The translations under genes and the position numbers were made by a program. Shown one piece after another: positions 33,789 to 45,539 of a DNA stretch of 64,000 nt. The stretch spans positions 1 to 64,000 of the forward strand of contig NW_026042843.1 in NCBI RefSeq assembly GCF_023856365.1. The letters run 5' to 3'. Each line of letters begins with the position of its first letter. The stretch's first letter is position 1. The notes beneath the pieces are model-generated. The model was not told the DNA's origin, did no database searches, and worked only from the letters and a program-made list of their open reading frames with translations. This DNA is from Brienomyrus brachyistius. Lineage: Eukaryota > Chordata > Actinopteri > Osteoglossiformes > Mormyridae.

Positions 33789-34393
33789 AACTATATAATA
33801 TAAGGGAGATTTACGGGAAAATACTAATACGGGAGGACGGCGGGAAAGAGAAGTAAAATACGGTAGTTTCCCGGCCAAAACGGGAGACTTGACAGCTATG
33901 GCTGTCTCTGGCCACGCCCCCTACAGTCGGTCCGGCCCCTGTTCGCGTGTTCGCGAAAACGACTTCATTTATTTTCTTATTGATTTATCGACAGACTTTT
34001 TAGACGTTATAATAACAACACTCTATTGATCCCCCTCTTACTGTCCATGATACACAATGACGAGACACATGTTCACTAATGACGAGAACTATTCTATTTT
34101 TCATGCCGGGGGTCCTTCAAATCTTACATTTACAAATCTTGTTCTTGTTCTCTGCTTTCTCCTTTCTCGTTCCCGTAGATATATATTATTATACGGAGAT
34201 TTACGGAGTCTTCAAAGACGGTCCGGCTCCAGCTCAAGGATCACTGTTGCTGTGGTGTAGATCAGCTGATCTGTAGTAGTCTTCTACGTACATCTTCTAG
34301 TAGACCTTCTGAGGGTACTTCACGCATTCTTGGTCGGAGGGTCCAGGTTTCCAGCTTAGCTTATTTCTTATTTCTCAGGTCAGCTGCTCTTGT

Positions 34394-34905
34394 TTGGGAT
34401 GTGCTTGACCGGCGTATACGACAGCGTGTACCAGTTCCCACTAATATCCAACAACTTCGCACAGCCATTGAAGAGGAGTGGACCAACATTCCACAGGCCA
34501 CAATTGACAATCTGATAAACTCTATGCGAAGAAGATGTGTTGCATTGCATGAGGCAAATGGTGGTCACACCAGATACTGACCGGTTCTGAGTCCCCAGAC
34601 CCCCAATAAAGCAAAAAACTGCACATTCCAGGGTGGCCTTTTATTGTGGGCAGTATAAGGTACACCTGTGCACTACCCATGATGTCAGATCAGCATCTTG
34701 ATGTGGCACACCTGTGAGGTGGGATGGATTATCTCAGCAAAGCAGAAGTGCTCACTATCACACATTTAGACTGATTTGTGAGAAATGTTTGAGAGAAATG
34801 GTAATATTGTGTATCTGGAATGAATTGTAGGTCTTTAAGTCCATCTCATGAAAAATGGGAGCAGAAACAAGAGTGTTGCGTTTATATTTTTGTTCAGTAT
34901 AGAAT
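34394..34905 (+). mobile_element. Tc1-like transposon, 3' half
   Basis: Starts inside the transposase (TTTGGGATGTGCTTGACCGG) and continues through GGTCACACCAGATACTGA and the complete right TIR to TTTTTGTTCAGTATA. It matches 19596-20105 with single-base differences (for example GCATTGCATGAGG for GCATTGTATGAGG). The left half is absent and the break abuts the segmental array. Confidence 0.88.
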
Positions 34906-35004
34906 AAGCCCAGATTTATGTTTATTCAGTGGAGATAAGTACAACCTCTAAAGATAGGCCTACACCCGTTTTGGCAGTGTCTCCGGATCCCATGACAAAT
35001 AATG

Positions 35005-37266
35005 CCTTCAGTACATCCTCCTCAACCCACACTGAAAGCAGAAGTGCTATGGGCTTTGCAAACGGTTTGCCGACATCACTCCTATACGTCCAATGATGAC
35101 ATTCACACCGTCTCCAGGGTGATGTTCCCTGACTCGCAGGGTCACTTGTGGTAAAGATAAAACCGCTTTTCTTGCGCGATTTGGACTCGCTCCATATATT
35201 AAAAGGGAGCTTCGTTGTCATGTTTGACGTAAGTATGAACAGGACCATCAAAAGAAAACAACTGGATGTGCATGTCAGGTATTGGGTGAATTATGAGAAT
35301 GGCTCTCGAGTGCAGTCCTGGTTCTGGGATCACAGTACATGAGCCACTCCACCGCTGAAGACTTACTGGAGAAGTTTAAGGTAAGCCATTCAATAACATT
35401 TAAACTCATTAACGAACCCATGATTTTTAAATATCCATGGTTTATCTTTACATGTGTTTAAATGGGAGAACCATATTTATTGGTAAGCATATTTTAAAGA
35501 TTTTATTGCTGCTTCATGGCTTTTGCTGCAAAAAAAATAGTTCATTGAGGAAATAGAATGTTTAAGTGTTGTGTAGCAACATGTACAGCTGTTGTACAGG
35601 CAAAAACTCTGGCTCAGTCCAAAGGAGGTGGATATAGGAATGGCTGTCATCAAGGTGGGACTTCTGTGAATTCACTGGTATCTTTACATACAAATGTATC
35701 AAACAATTGTGAAGTAAAAAATATGTGAATAACATGGAGTTTGAGCTGGTTTGATATGTACAGCTGAGGTAGTGTTAACCTTGGGCTGAGTGTGCAGAAA
35801 GATTCTGGAAATTTGACAAACCATCTTTTTGTCAGAGACAGTCAGGAGCCAAAGGCAGTGGAAGTGACCTTGGTGTCCTTCAGATTAAAAAAAATTGCCA
35901 GATTGTGCTCTCAAAAATGTGCAAAAAGGCCTTGGATAAATGCCCTCTGAAGTACTCGATTGTACATGAGATGACGTGCTTGGACCCAAACAAAATGCAC
36001 ACCAGCCAGATAACTGCCAGCAGAAAAGGAGAAATCTCATGCAGAAGTTTGCGCAGGAGAATCGGTTGGCAGGCAGGATATCTGCTGGTAAATCATAGGA
36101 TAAGAATAGGATAGTTCAGAATATTATTTTTAAATTATGCTTTTCTTTTTTCACATCTAACTGAATCAGGGACGGATTACAAACCGGGTTAGCGGGGCCG
36201 CTGCCCAGGGGCCCTTGGGGTGCAGGGGGCCCGTGGGCCCCAAGCCCAAAACAATTTGCAACGCTTATCAGCAATGTATTTTCGTTTGTCTATTTTAGAG
36301 GGCCTACATTCTTTGATCCTCTGCCTACAAGGTCCCCTGACCCTATAGGGAGGGTGTTTGGCTGCCAAGGGCCCTTGACTTGTGGTGGTTGTGGTGGTGG
36401 TGCAGGTGGTGGTGGTGGGGGGGGGCCTCGCGAACGTTTTACCCAGGGGCCCACAAAACCCATAATCCGTCCCTGAACTGAATAGTGTTAACACGTAGAT
36501 TTTAGCAGTATTTAGAAGACCGACTCTTGGTGTTTGAAAAGAAGCATCAGCCCAGTTATATTTTCTTTGATGAGCCTAGAGATATCTCAAGATTAAATTA
36601 AAATGATTGCACATTTATGGTATCATAGGAAAATTGGGTTATAAATCACTTTCCTATTCTACATGTGATTCTGTGTATTGACATTGTTGATCTGCATCTA
36701 ATCTACTGTAATTAATGTAATTACAGGTGATGCAATATCCCAGCAGTCTGATAATCACCTGCACAATGAGGCAAAAGGCTTGGATTTTATATCCTTCATT
36801 CCTTCAGCACCATCCAAAGTTGATGTCTTTTTACATCAAAAAGTTAGTGGGCCTTATCCTGACCTCTGGATGTTCTGCAAGAACTTGCTGCTGCTGTCCT
36901 ATGGGCAAGCCGAAGTGGAACGAATAGAGGTGGAGACCTGCAACTTATCAGAGGAAACAGTTGTTGCACAGAGGCTTATATGCGACCATGTCAGAGTGTG
37001 TGGGGGAGCAACCAAAGCGCCTCTGACCAAAGGTGAAAGATGAGCGAAAAGCAAAAAAGAAAACTTGAGGAACTCAAGAGGAAGAGAGTCTCACTGGAAA
37101 GTGTATGTGAGAGTTTACAAAAGGATGCTGAGCACATGGCAGAGGAAGCAGAGAGTGCTGCTGGAACCAAAAGGGCAACATTACTTACCAAGTCCAATAC
37201 TCTGAGCCGACGAGCGAAGGAGGAGAAAGAGCAGTTGGTGGTCTTAAATGCAGATACTGAAGAATA
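35005..37266 (+). pseudogene. Decayed multi-exon gene of a transposase-related fish family
   Basis: Fragments in family order are: LKAEVLWALQTVCRHHSYTS and VMFPDS (about 35030-35130); TCGKDKTAFLARFGLAPYIK (about 35148-35205); VVMFDVSMNRTIKRKQLDVH then VRYWVN; SHSTAEDLLEKFK ending at a GTAAGC donor near 35380; an exon from about 35838 with VLSKMCKKALDKCPLKYSIV and TCLDPNKM; an exon after ATTACAG (about 36727) with PYPDLWMFCKNLLLLSYGQA, then EVER and ETVVAQRLICDHV; and a coiled-coil end, KRKLEELKRKRVSLESVCES (37040-37266). I recall this as a repeated, hAT-like C-terminal (GQA.VER) fish family, not a named gene. At least three frameshifts and a gap after VER (the usual GFS motif is lost) show it is dead. 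It has introns, unlike simple transposons. Confidence 0.55.
36167..36475 (+). mobile_element. hAT-type MITE, 309 bp
   Basis: Inverted ends CAGGGACGGATTA and TAATCCGTCCCTG, with an exact 8-bp target duplication AACTGAAT (36159-36166 and 36476-36483). The interior is GGGCCC-rich with a GGTGGT run and has no transposase. It lies in an intron-like gap of the decayed gene. Confidence 0.88.
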
Positions 37267-38520
37267 GGCTACTGAACTGTGACTCCTAACACATCAAGAG
37301 TGAATCGGTGGAAACAAAAATATTTAGGTTCTTTGCATTTTTGGAGTATTTTACTTTCTGTGCCTGTTTGTACATTGTTCACAGCCATAATACTTTATAA
37401 TTACAAGGTAGTTTTATGTTAGAGCTCTTGCTCCAATAAATATGTGCCTTGTAATTAACTAAATTCTAGGCTATTCAGTTTTTTTTGCCCTCGTGATGGT
37501 CGTGGGTTGTGAAAAAAGCCTTCTTCTTAGGGGTACCGCTGGGGCCAGCCGGGCGTATGTCGTGGCTTCAGTGAGTACTTATGTTTGTCATGCTGCCTGT
37601 GTACTTTATAGCGGCACAACATATTTCTGCAAATTGCATGCGTCAAATTGTCTGTCTCTCTTAAAAAATATGAAGTGTCACCAAAATTTTAAACGGGGAA
37701 TCAATCTCAATGAAAAATATTCGTCAAGTAACGTTTCTAAAATAATATAGACATACTAATAATTATATATTAATAAATCGGATGAACGATGCATCCCAAA
37801 TTGTATCCGCTGCGCACTTCTTAATCAGGGCAATCGCATCGTGGAGGTTTCTGCAGACGCCCAAAAAGACTTACTTAAGAAAACTGTTGCATGATAATTT
37901 GTACCATTTTCAAGGGTGGGGGGCGTGCAGTAGATGCCCCCTTTATTTTTGTGCTTCTGCCGTTCAAACCGAGCAGCACTGAGTTTGTCATGGCACCTGA
38001 CGCCAAATCTACTGCTTAGCTGCTACAGACAGAACTATCTTCAAATCACCACTAGGGGGTGTCAATGCTGCAGCTTCGTTCTATGGTTGATCTTTTTCAA
38101 AGACAGTTTTTTTTCTCTCTCTCCACATAATCAACTTAACTGATTAGCGTGCTTTCATAGTAATGGTTTTTAATCCGTGTTAATCTTCTGAACAATGACT
38201 AGTAAAGGTTCTATGAGGTTGTCCTACTTACTATGGATTTTAAGTTTTTTATCAAGGTGTTAAAACGTACCACAGTTGCCAGTCCTGTGTTTTATGTCTA
38301 GCAATTTGTACAGTTTCTTCAGTATAAACACATGCCATGATCTGTGAGAATCTCCTCCAGAACTCTGCATTTCCTCAAGATCTTTTTGTAATATTGCATC
38401 ATGGCACTGCTCAGAACAACACAGATGGTGCATAACAACACAAGGGAGTACAAGACAACATGGTGCAGAAACAGTGCGATACAAAGCAGGACAAAACTGG
38501 ATGATACGTGGTCAGTGGTG
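37267..38520. other. No gene recognised
   Basis: Intergenic. It contains CACCACTAGGGGGTGTC near 38047, which resembles a CTCF core, and otherwise nothing I can classify. Confidence 0.35.
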
Positions 38521-38746
38521 GATAAAGTGCAGTAACAGCTGTACAGTGCAGCTGCCGTGGAAATGACTGTTACAGGGGATGCAAAAGCTGCAGGTTTGAA
38601 TTGTTTGGCGAATGAAGCTGTTCATGAATCTGCTAGTCAGTGTTTGTGGATGGTGGTCAGAGTCCTGGATTATAGACTGAACCTTGTTACTGTGGCAGTT
38701 AAAGTACAGCTGGTCAATGGAGGGCAGTTCAGTGCGAATGATGTTC
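38521..38746 (+). repeat. Probable LINE-derived noncoding fragment
   Basis: GAATGAAGCTGTTCATGAAT then CTGCTAGTCAGTGTTTGTGG, and a GGTCCTGGAT-like text, resemble a common fish LINE-associated block. It is short and I cannot place it securely. Confidence 0.3.
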
Positions 38747-39960
38747 TTAACACTAGATTTACCGAGTTTTTATTCTCTGCTGAGAGTCCCAAGGTGTTTG
38801 TCACCCCTGCTGTGATTTTCGCAGGTCTTCAGCCCCATCCTCCTCCTGCTTTTGTTGTGCAAACACACCCATTACCTGTGAGGCCTGGCGCATTTGCATT
38901 TTTTACTCAGAGTAGCTCAAATCCAAGGCAGGCTAAACCTCTGTGTGTGACATGGAAACCTTCACAAAAGTCTGCCATATCTATACCAAATATCCCACAC
39001 GCTGACTGACCTGCAAATATGAAAGACGCACATTCACAAAATATATGGAAACACAAGTCTGTGTTATTTATAAAACAAATTGAGTGAAAATAGAATGAAA
39101 AGTTGCTAATAGAATGAAATGAATAAAATGAAAACATGCTAACACTTCAGTCTCCAATGCATGTTTGTATATAAATGTCATAAGCTGAGTGAAGTCATGG
39201 TCCATGGTTTTTGACATGCTCATACACATACAGAATAAAATGTCATTTCATTTTCATTGGCCATCACTGAATTATAACACCAAAAGTGAATTTTGTTTTT
39301 GTGTGATCTCTCCAGCTTTGCATGTTTGGCTGTTCATGTAAAAATTGATGTATCCGTGCCTCAGTTCCAGGTTCATCTCTTCGTCATCTTTCTGCCTTTT
39401 GTCTCAGTGGTTACTGTCCCACACAGTCTGTCTATCTTTCAAAGTCTGTGTTTGCAGCGTTTGAAAACCCAGTGACCATCATCCCTGTATTTGGCAATGG
39501 AGTTCCTTGGCTAGAAGAATCGGAAACAATCTTCTTTTTCCTTTCCACCCTGTAGATGCTTTGTACAGAACGTAGGCATTCACCGCCACCAAGTCCAGCA
39601 TGTTGTAAAACACAGCTACTGGCCACTTGCTTGTTGCTGCTCGTACTGAATACATGCGCGCCATTCTAAACACTGACGTGGAGAATTCCTCTCCCTGTGC
39701 AGTGTCCTTTGCCAATGGAGGAAGTTCACGGCAAACGTTATTCACCATGCCCAGTAAAGTGAAGCAGTCTGTGTGACAGTGACAGTGAGGTGAAGAAATT
39801 GTCCATTGTGACATTTCTCCCGTCATCCAGAAATGACTCCATCAGACTCATGACCACGTTCTCTGCCAGCCTTCACCAAGAACTGTGCTGAAAGTTTCAC
39901 TCCAGGAGAACACATGAACATAGATGTACAGCTGTTCTCGACCAAGGTTCATTGTCCATG
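38747..39960 (-). pseudogene. piggyBac element, 3' half with internal deletion
   Basis: Begins at TTAA then CACTAGA (38747-38757), the target site and tip of the inverted repeat. On the minus strand the frame reads [20 protein letters not shown] (second catalytic Asp), then jumps to a noncoding segment, then reads ELPPLAKDTAQGEEFSTSVF, then MARMYSVRAATSKWPVAVFY and VLYKASTGWKGKRRLF. The segment carrying the third catalytic Asp is lost. The 5' half is replaced by unrelated DNA near 39900. It is the mirror image of 41158-42521. Confidence 0.75.
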
Positions 39961-41157
39961 CAGTATATTTACATTTACATTTACAGGATTTGGCAGACGC
40001 CCTTAGCCAGAGCGACTTACATAAGTGCTTTGAGACTCTGCAATGAATTTCCGATGCTAGCTCAATAAGGACCCCAGCTACGAATACTATCTCTGAGAAC
40101 GCCATTGAGTAGTGCAGAATTTTTATTTTATTTTATTTTTTTAAAACACACACCAGAAAAAGAGTCGAGTAAGAATATAGAAGTTCTACGTCAGGTATTT
40201 CTGAAAAAGAAAAGTTTTGAGTCGTCGCTTGAAGACATTCAAGGATTCAGCTGTTCGGACATCTAGGGGGAGTTCATTCCATCAATTAGGTGCCAGGACA
40301 GAGAAGAGCCGAGATGCGTGTCTTCCTTGTGCCTTGAGGGGAGGTGGGACCAGTTAGAGCAGTGCTGGAGGATCGGAGAGATCGTGGTGCAGAGCGGGGT
40401 GTGATGAGGTCCTTTAGGTAGGATGGTGCCAGAGAATTTTTGGCTTTGTATGCGAGCATCAGTGTTTTGAATCTGATGCGTGCAGCTACAGGAAGCCAGT
40501 GGAGGGAGCGCAGCAAAGGAGTGGTGTGGGAGAACTTGGGAAGGATGAAAACAAGACGAGCAGCTGCATTCTGAATCAGTTGGAGGGGACGGATGGCGCT
40601 CAGTGGTAAACCCGCTAGAAGCGAGTTGCAGTAGTCAAGGCGTGAGATGACGAGGGACTGGACGAGTATCTGGGTAGCCTGGGTGGAAAGAAATGGACGT
40701 ATCCTCCTGATGTTAAAGAGGAGAAACCGACAAGAGCGAGAAAGACTGGTGATATGTGAGGAAAATGACAACCGATCATCTATGGTAACTCCAAGGTTTC
40801 TAGCAGAAACCGAAGGACGGATCAGGGAGTTGTCAAAGGAGATCGCAAGGTCCTGGAGGGGGGATGAGTCAGCCGGGATGTAAAGCAACTCAGTTTTACT
40901 AGTTTTGAGTTTTAGCTGGTGAGTGGTAATCCAAGATGAGATGTCTGCCAAGCATGTAGAGATCTTAGTGGAGACATGAGTGTCTGAGGGAGGGAAGGAG
41001 AGGATGAGTTGAGTGTCATCGGCATAGCAGTGGTAGGAGAAGCCATGTGAGGATATAACTTCGCCAAGAGATTTAGTGTAGAGGGAGAATAGGAGAGGGC
41101 CAAGAACCGAGCCCTGAGGGACACCGGTGGAAAGACAACGTGGAGTAGATGTGGATC
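39961..41157 (-). mobile_element. L2-like LINE, RT C-terminal half and 3' tail
   Basis: The long open minus-strand frame contains [38 protein letters not shown] (catalytic YADD), [42 protein letters not shown] and [20 protein letters not shown]. The 3' end on + is CAGTATATTTACATTTACAT then TTGGCAGACGCCCTTAGCCA, the usual L2 tail. There are no stops in about 290 codons, so it is a young copy, 5'-truncated at the piggyBac junction near 41157. The ORF start upstream of that point is antisense piggyBac. Confidence 0.88.
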
Positions 41158-42521
41158 CATTCCATGTCACTTGGTATATCGCATCCAAGCCGGACAAATT
41201 TGGGATCAAGTTCTGGATGGCCACGGATTTGGAGACCAAATACGTCTGCAACGTGTCCCCTAACTTGGGAAAGGACCCCAGTCCCCAGAAAAGGGAGAGG
41301 CTGGCAGAGAACATGGTCATGAGTCTGATGGAGCCATTTCTGGATGACGGGAGAAATGTCACAACGGACAATTTCTTCACCTCACTGGCACTGTCACACA
41401 GACTGCTTCAGCGCAAAACAACACTACTGAGCACAGGGAATAAAGTTCGGTATGAACTTCCTCCAATTTCAAAGGACACTGCACAGCAAGAGGAATTCTC
41501 CGCGTCAGTGCTTAGAAGTGGCAGTGTCTCCTTGACAATTTATGCACCTAAAAAAACAAGATTGTGTGTGTTCTGAGTTCCTTGGACCAAGATGTGGCGA
41601 TCTGTGAAGGCAGAAAGAGGAAACCCAACACGATAACAGACTATAACCACATGAAGGTATGTGAATGTGTGTATAATTTTACATCAGTGCTACAATGTTT
41701 TCTGATATGTACTATACAGGCCTATATAGAAAGAAGGTAGAAAAAAAGCAAATACACTCATGACTCTCTCTCTCTCTGCTGTTATAGTGTGGTGTAAATG
41801 TGTTGGACCAAATGGCGCGCATGTATTCCGTAAGAGCAGCAACATGCAGGTGGCCAGTAGCTGTATTTTACAACATGCTGGACCTGGTGGTGGCAAATTC
41901 CTACGTTCTGTACAAGGCATGTACAGGGTGGGAAGGCAAAAGAAGATTATTTTTGAGTCATCTAGCCAAGGAACTCCATTGCCAATTTATGCCACAAAAG
42001 GCTATGGGGACAGAGGAAGGCTGCTGCTGTGCCAGGACTTGTATGGACAACTCAGTGTCAGGTACAGGAGAACTGCAACAGAAACCGCAGCAGGTTTACC
42101 AGTGCAAAGTGTTACAAATTCACTTGCGCCAAATGCAGGGATGATGGTCACTGGGTCTGCAAACACTGCAAAGTTTGAAACACTCAATTTTTTTTATAAA
42201 TAAAACAGACTTGTGCTTCCATATATTTTGTGAATGTGTGTCTTTCATATTTGCAGGTCAGTCAGCATGTGGGATATTTGGTATAGATATGGCAGACTTT
42301 TGTGAAGGTTTCCATGTCACACACAGAGGTTTAGCCTGCCTTGGATTTTAGCTGCTCTGAGTAAAAAAATGCAAATGCGCGAGGCCTCACAGGTAATGGG
42401 TGTGTTTGCACAACAAAAGCAGGAGGACAATGGCCCAAGAAACTCTCAGCAGGGATGCTAGTAGGTGTTAGGCCCAGGGAATTTACGCAAATTTGCGTAG
42501 ATTTGGCAGTTCTAGTGTTAA
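41158..42521 (+). pseudogene. piggyBac transposase, C-terminal two thirds, with intron
   Basis: Reads [20 protein letters not shown], then [10 protein letters not shown] (first catalytic Asp), [30 protein letters not shown] (second Asp) and ELPPISKDTAQQEEF. After a 1-base shift in an A-run near 41553 it continues CVLSSLDQDV, GRKRKPNTITDYNHMK, then an intron (GT at 41657 to AG at 41788), then CGVNVLDQMARMYSVRAATC (third Asp). It ends in a cysteine-rich tail, CYKFTCAKCRDDGHWVCKHC. The right end is TCTAGTG then TTAA (42518-42521). The 5' third is missing. piggyBac cuts and pastes precisely at TTAA. Confidence 0.82.
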
Positions 42522-42589
42522 CAGACTTCGCAATGTACTGCCTTCCTGTCATGTGGCTCCACCATACCATAGTACTACTGTAAGAACTA

Positions 42590-43605
42590 GGGATGTAACG
42601 ATACATTCAACTCACCATTTGATACGATTCACGATTCTGAGTTCACGATACAATTTTCTCATTTTTTGCAGAATGAGCTGCAGACAAATATATTCAAAAA
42701 TATTCTTATATTTATCTTTCTGAACTGTTGACACTGTTGTGAACAGTGCAACTGAATTTGAATAAAATACTGTTGAAAAAAATCCCAAATCAAAATAAGT
42801 AAATAAAAAAAAATAAATCAAATAAATAAGCTAAGGTTTGCATGTGCAGCTTTTTAGCGTGCTTTGCCCTTTTAATAATCTTCACTCAGCTCACGGTGGT
42901 GCCAGTGGACCTGTTTGTGTATGTTATCAGTCTATTACAATGTTTGCATGCAGTTTATGTCTTGTCTGTGCTTTTCTCGCTGTTTCCTCCTCGTTTGTGA
43001 TTACCGGAAAGCTAATATGCTGCCACACCGCCAATTGAAGATCGGGCGGTGCGTCCATCCATCCATTTTCTGAAACCACTTAATCCCAACTGGGATCGCG
43101 GGGGAGACCGGAGCCTATCCCGGGAACAAGGGGCGCAGACAGGAACCAAGCCCAGGCAGTCACCTACACACCGCAGGTCGCACACACTCACACAACTACA
43201 GGGCCAATTTAGACTCACCAGTCAACCTATCCTGCATGCTTTTGGACCGTGGGAGGAACCTGGAGTCCCCGGCGAAAACGGGGAGAGCATGCGAACTCCA
43301 CACAGAAAGGGCCCTGGACCGAAGCCAGCACTAACCACTGTGCCGTCCTCAGTTTCAAATTCATTCATCATCTCGCGTTCGCTCAAAACCAAAAACTGAC
43401 GTACGATGTCGACGTGATACGCAGTGACATCTGACGTCAAACTCACATTGTGAAATCAAATGTAATATTACACCAGTTTTTCTGTTAAAGTACTGTGAAG
43501 TACTCCTACAATAGTGATTCATTTTCCACATCAGCCGGTTTAAATCTTCATGCATTTGCACCGATTTTTAACTGATTTGTGATTCATCATTACATGCCAG
43601 GGCCA
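42590..43605 (+). mobile_element. TIR element interrupted by a SINE-like copy
   Basis: The left end AGGGATGTAACGATACATTC and the right end GATTCATCATTACATGCC are imperfect inverted repeats. AACTGTTGACACTGTTGTGA and GTGCAACTGAATTTGAATAA occur inside. The GATACGATTCACGAT theme is typical of a widespread fish DNA element. Positions 43047-43356 are a foreign insertion. No transposase remains. Confidence 0.5.
43047..43356 (-). mobile_element. SINE type B relative (divergent subfamily)
   Basis: A minus-strand copy with the TCCATCCATCCATTTTCTGA tail, GGGGGAGACCGGAGCCTATC, TTTTGGACCGTGGGAGGAAC, GAGAGCATGCGAACTCCACA and a head ending near GCACTAACCACTGTGCCGTC. It has the same architecture as the 362-bp SINEs but clear sequence divergence and a different middle segment. 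Confidence 0.7.
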
Positions 43606-43916
43606 GCAGCTCTGCATGGCTCGACCCTCATAAACATTCTCCACACATGCTGTTCAGGCAGTGGCCACAGAAATTCCCCCAGTGAACTTTATGCTTTCTG
43701 TCGGAGAGTATGCTGTGTTCTGGCCTTAAACCCTGCATACTACTTTGCAGACTTTGATCCTCTTAACAACAATTGGCATTTCTGGTGGCTGAATATCCAT
43801 CCATCCGTCATCCAACTGCATGCTTAAAAGCTGTGAATAATAGTAATAATTCTTAAAATTGCAACTATCTAGAATTTCAGCCTAGTTACTCAGCTAAATT
43901 ACTATTTAAACCTAGA
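43606..43916. other. No gene recognised
   Basis: Short intergenic piece. An 82-codon frame lacks any recognisable motif or splice context. Confidence 0.35.
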
Positions 43917-43928
43917 ATAATTTCTATA

Positions 43929-44285
43929 AGGGGCGGCATGGTGGTGCAGTGGTTAGCACTGTCGCCTCACACCTCTGGGACCCGGGTTCGTGTCTCCGCC
44001 TGGGTCACATGTGTGTGGAGTTTGCATGTTCTCCCCATGTCGTTGTGGGGTTTCCTCTGGGTACTCCGGTTTCCCCCCACAGTCCAAAAACATGCTGGGG
44101 CTAATTGGAGTTGCTGAATTGCCCGTAGGTGTGTGTGTGTGTGAGTGGATGGTGTGTGAGTGTGCCCTGCGATGGGCTGGCCCCCCATCCTGGGTTGTTC
44201 CCTGCCTCGTGCCCATTGATTCTGGGATAGGCTCCGGACCCCCCGCGACCCAATAGGATAAGCGGTTTGGAAAATGGATGGATGG
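43929..44285 (+). mobile_element. Full-length SINE type B
   Basis: Head GGGCGGCATGGTGGTGCAGT, box B CGGGTTCGTGTCTCC, and a tail of GGATGG. Exact 12-bp target duplication ATAATTTCTATA (43917-43928 and 44286-44297). Confidence 0.9.
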
Positions 44286-44299
44286 ATAATTTCTATATG

Positions 44300-45539
44300 T
44301 GTGATAGAATCAAAAAATATTTTGTTTTACATATAAATCTTCACAAGGTGTATTACACATGGTATTCCCCAGACACCGCCACCCCAACAGATGCTTTGTT
44401 TGTTAAGACAATAGCTCAGAAAGTGGTTGATCGATCTTTTGCAGCTTTTACCAAGGTTTGTACAAGCCAAAATTAAATTTTGAAACGGATCCCTGCCACA
44501 CCCTGCCCTCCTGAACCTCCCGTTTCCTCCCTAGTGTGGTATAACGTGCCATGCCTGTTCCGCGTTTGTTTTACCTCTCCTTCCTGCCCTTGTGTTACTC
44601 ATTTCAGGTGCCTCTAGTTTGCTCCCTGCTTAGCCTTGTATAAATGTGCTTCTCAGTCCTGCCTTTAATGTTGCTGCTGCTGTTTGCCTGTGTGTTCTTC
44701 CCTGCTTATGATTCCCCCGTGATCCAGTTGTGATCCAGTTGTCTTCATATCATGTATTCACATTCCTCAGCTGAGAGTGAACAAAGTTCTGTGGAAAGTA
44801 TCTGACTACAGATAGACTTTCACCCAGTTCTCTGCGGGAGCTCTGATTACAGAGTGACTCCCCGACTACTTCTGAAGCCCTTCCTTAAGTATCCAGACCA
44901 GGTGATGGCATGTTTCTGAAGACTGACTAATTTCGGTCAATGGTTAATTTTAGGGGCATTGCTGACCTTGGTTCTCAAGTCCCCAGCCAATCAGATCACT
45001 TTAGGGGGTGGTTGTAATTCCCTTGTTCTACCATGAGAGAATCTCTCTCAGTTTGGTGGGTTGAGCCGAAGTTTCTGTATTTCTCTTAGGAAAAGCTATA
45101 CTGCCTTAAATCTGAGAGTATAATACTCCTCGTCTCATGCCTATTCAAACGAGACCAAACATGCGTGTATTTGTCCCTAACATCTATGTGTGCTGAGTTA
45201 TCCTGTTTATAGTGGAAAAGGTGTCTGTGTCTGGAGGCTGACAGCTGTTGTTGCTGTGGATTGATTGTGGAACTCTGGTCACTCCGGGGGTGAAAGGTCT
45301 TGCTTTTTCTGTGCTGCTCCAGTTATTCCTATCCAGTCTCTCAGGAGCCGGCAGGCCTTTGCCTTCCTTAAAAGGGGTGGTTTGACGAGTTGAGTCCAGT
45401 CTTGCCTGGGCCAGCGGAGCTCTGAAATAGACTGATGCAGGCTGATCAGAGTTGGGGCCTGCAGGACCTATAAGTTTTATGTCCTTACAGAATGTAAGTG
45501 GCATCATACTAAACTAGTGGTGTTCGAACTAGCATGGAA
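44300..45539. other. No gene recognised
   Basis: Mixed intergenic DNA. The pyrimidine-rich 44490-44760 stretch, with CTTGTATAAATGTGCTTC and a TGTGATCCAGT duplication, could be an LTR remnant, but no ends or target duplication are identifiable. Confidence 0.3.

Larger units (their letters stand above)
29560..34393. repeat. Segmental tandem array (six irregular units of 0.74-1.02 kb)
   Basis: The unit start TTCGCGAAAACGACTTCATT, followed by TTATTGATTTATCGACAGA, occurs at about 29565, 30585, 31350, 32088, 32936 and 33952. Long units (first and fifth) keep GATCCCCAAAGAGAGAAATT. Short units splice GATCCCC directly to CTCTTACTGTCC, a deletion between CCCC repeats. Most units also contain GATGCATGAGAGATGGAAAC and a tRNA-like sequence on the minus strand. 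A 200-bp block at 32335-32520 recurs at 34190-34393. The array ends where a Tc1 3' half begins. Confidence 0.85.

Noticed and set aside
40286..41380. 364-residue single protein on the minus strand
   Set aside because: It is a chance fusion: the first ~70 residues are antisense piggyBac and the rest is L2-like reverse transcriptase.
42493..42821. Short frames in the 42.5-42.8 kb TIR element
   Set aside because: They lie in noncoding repeat sequence found across fish genomes and contain no transposase motif.
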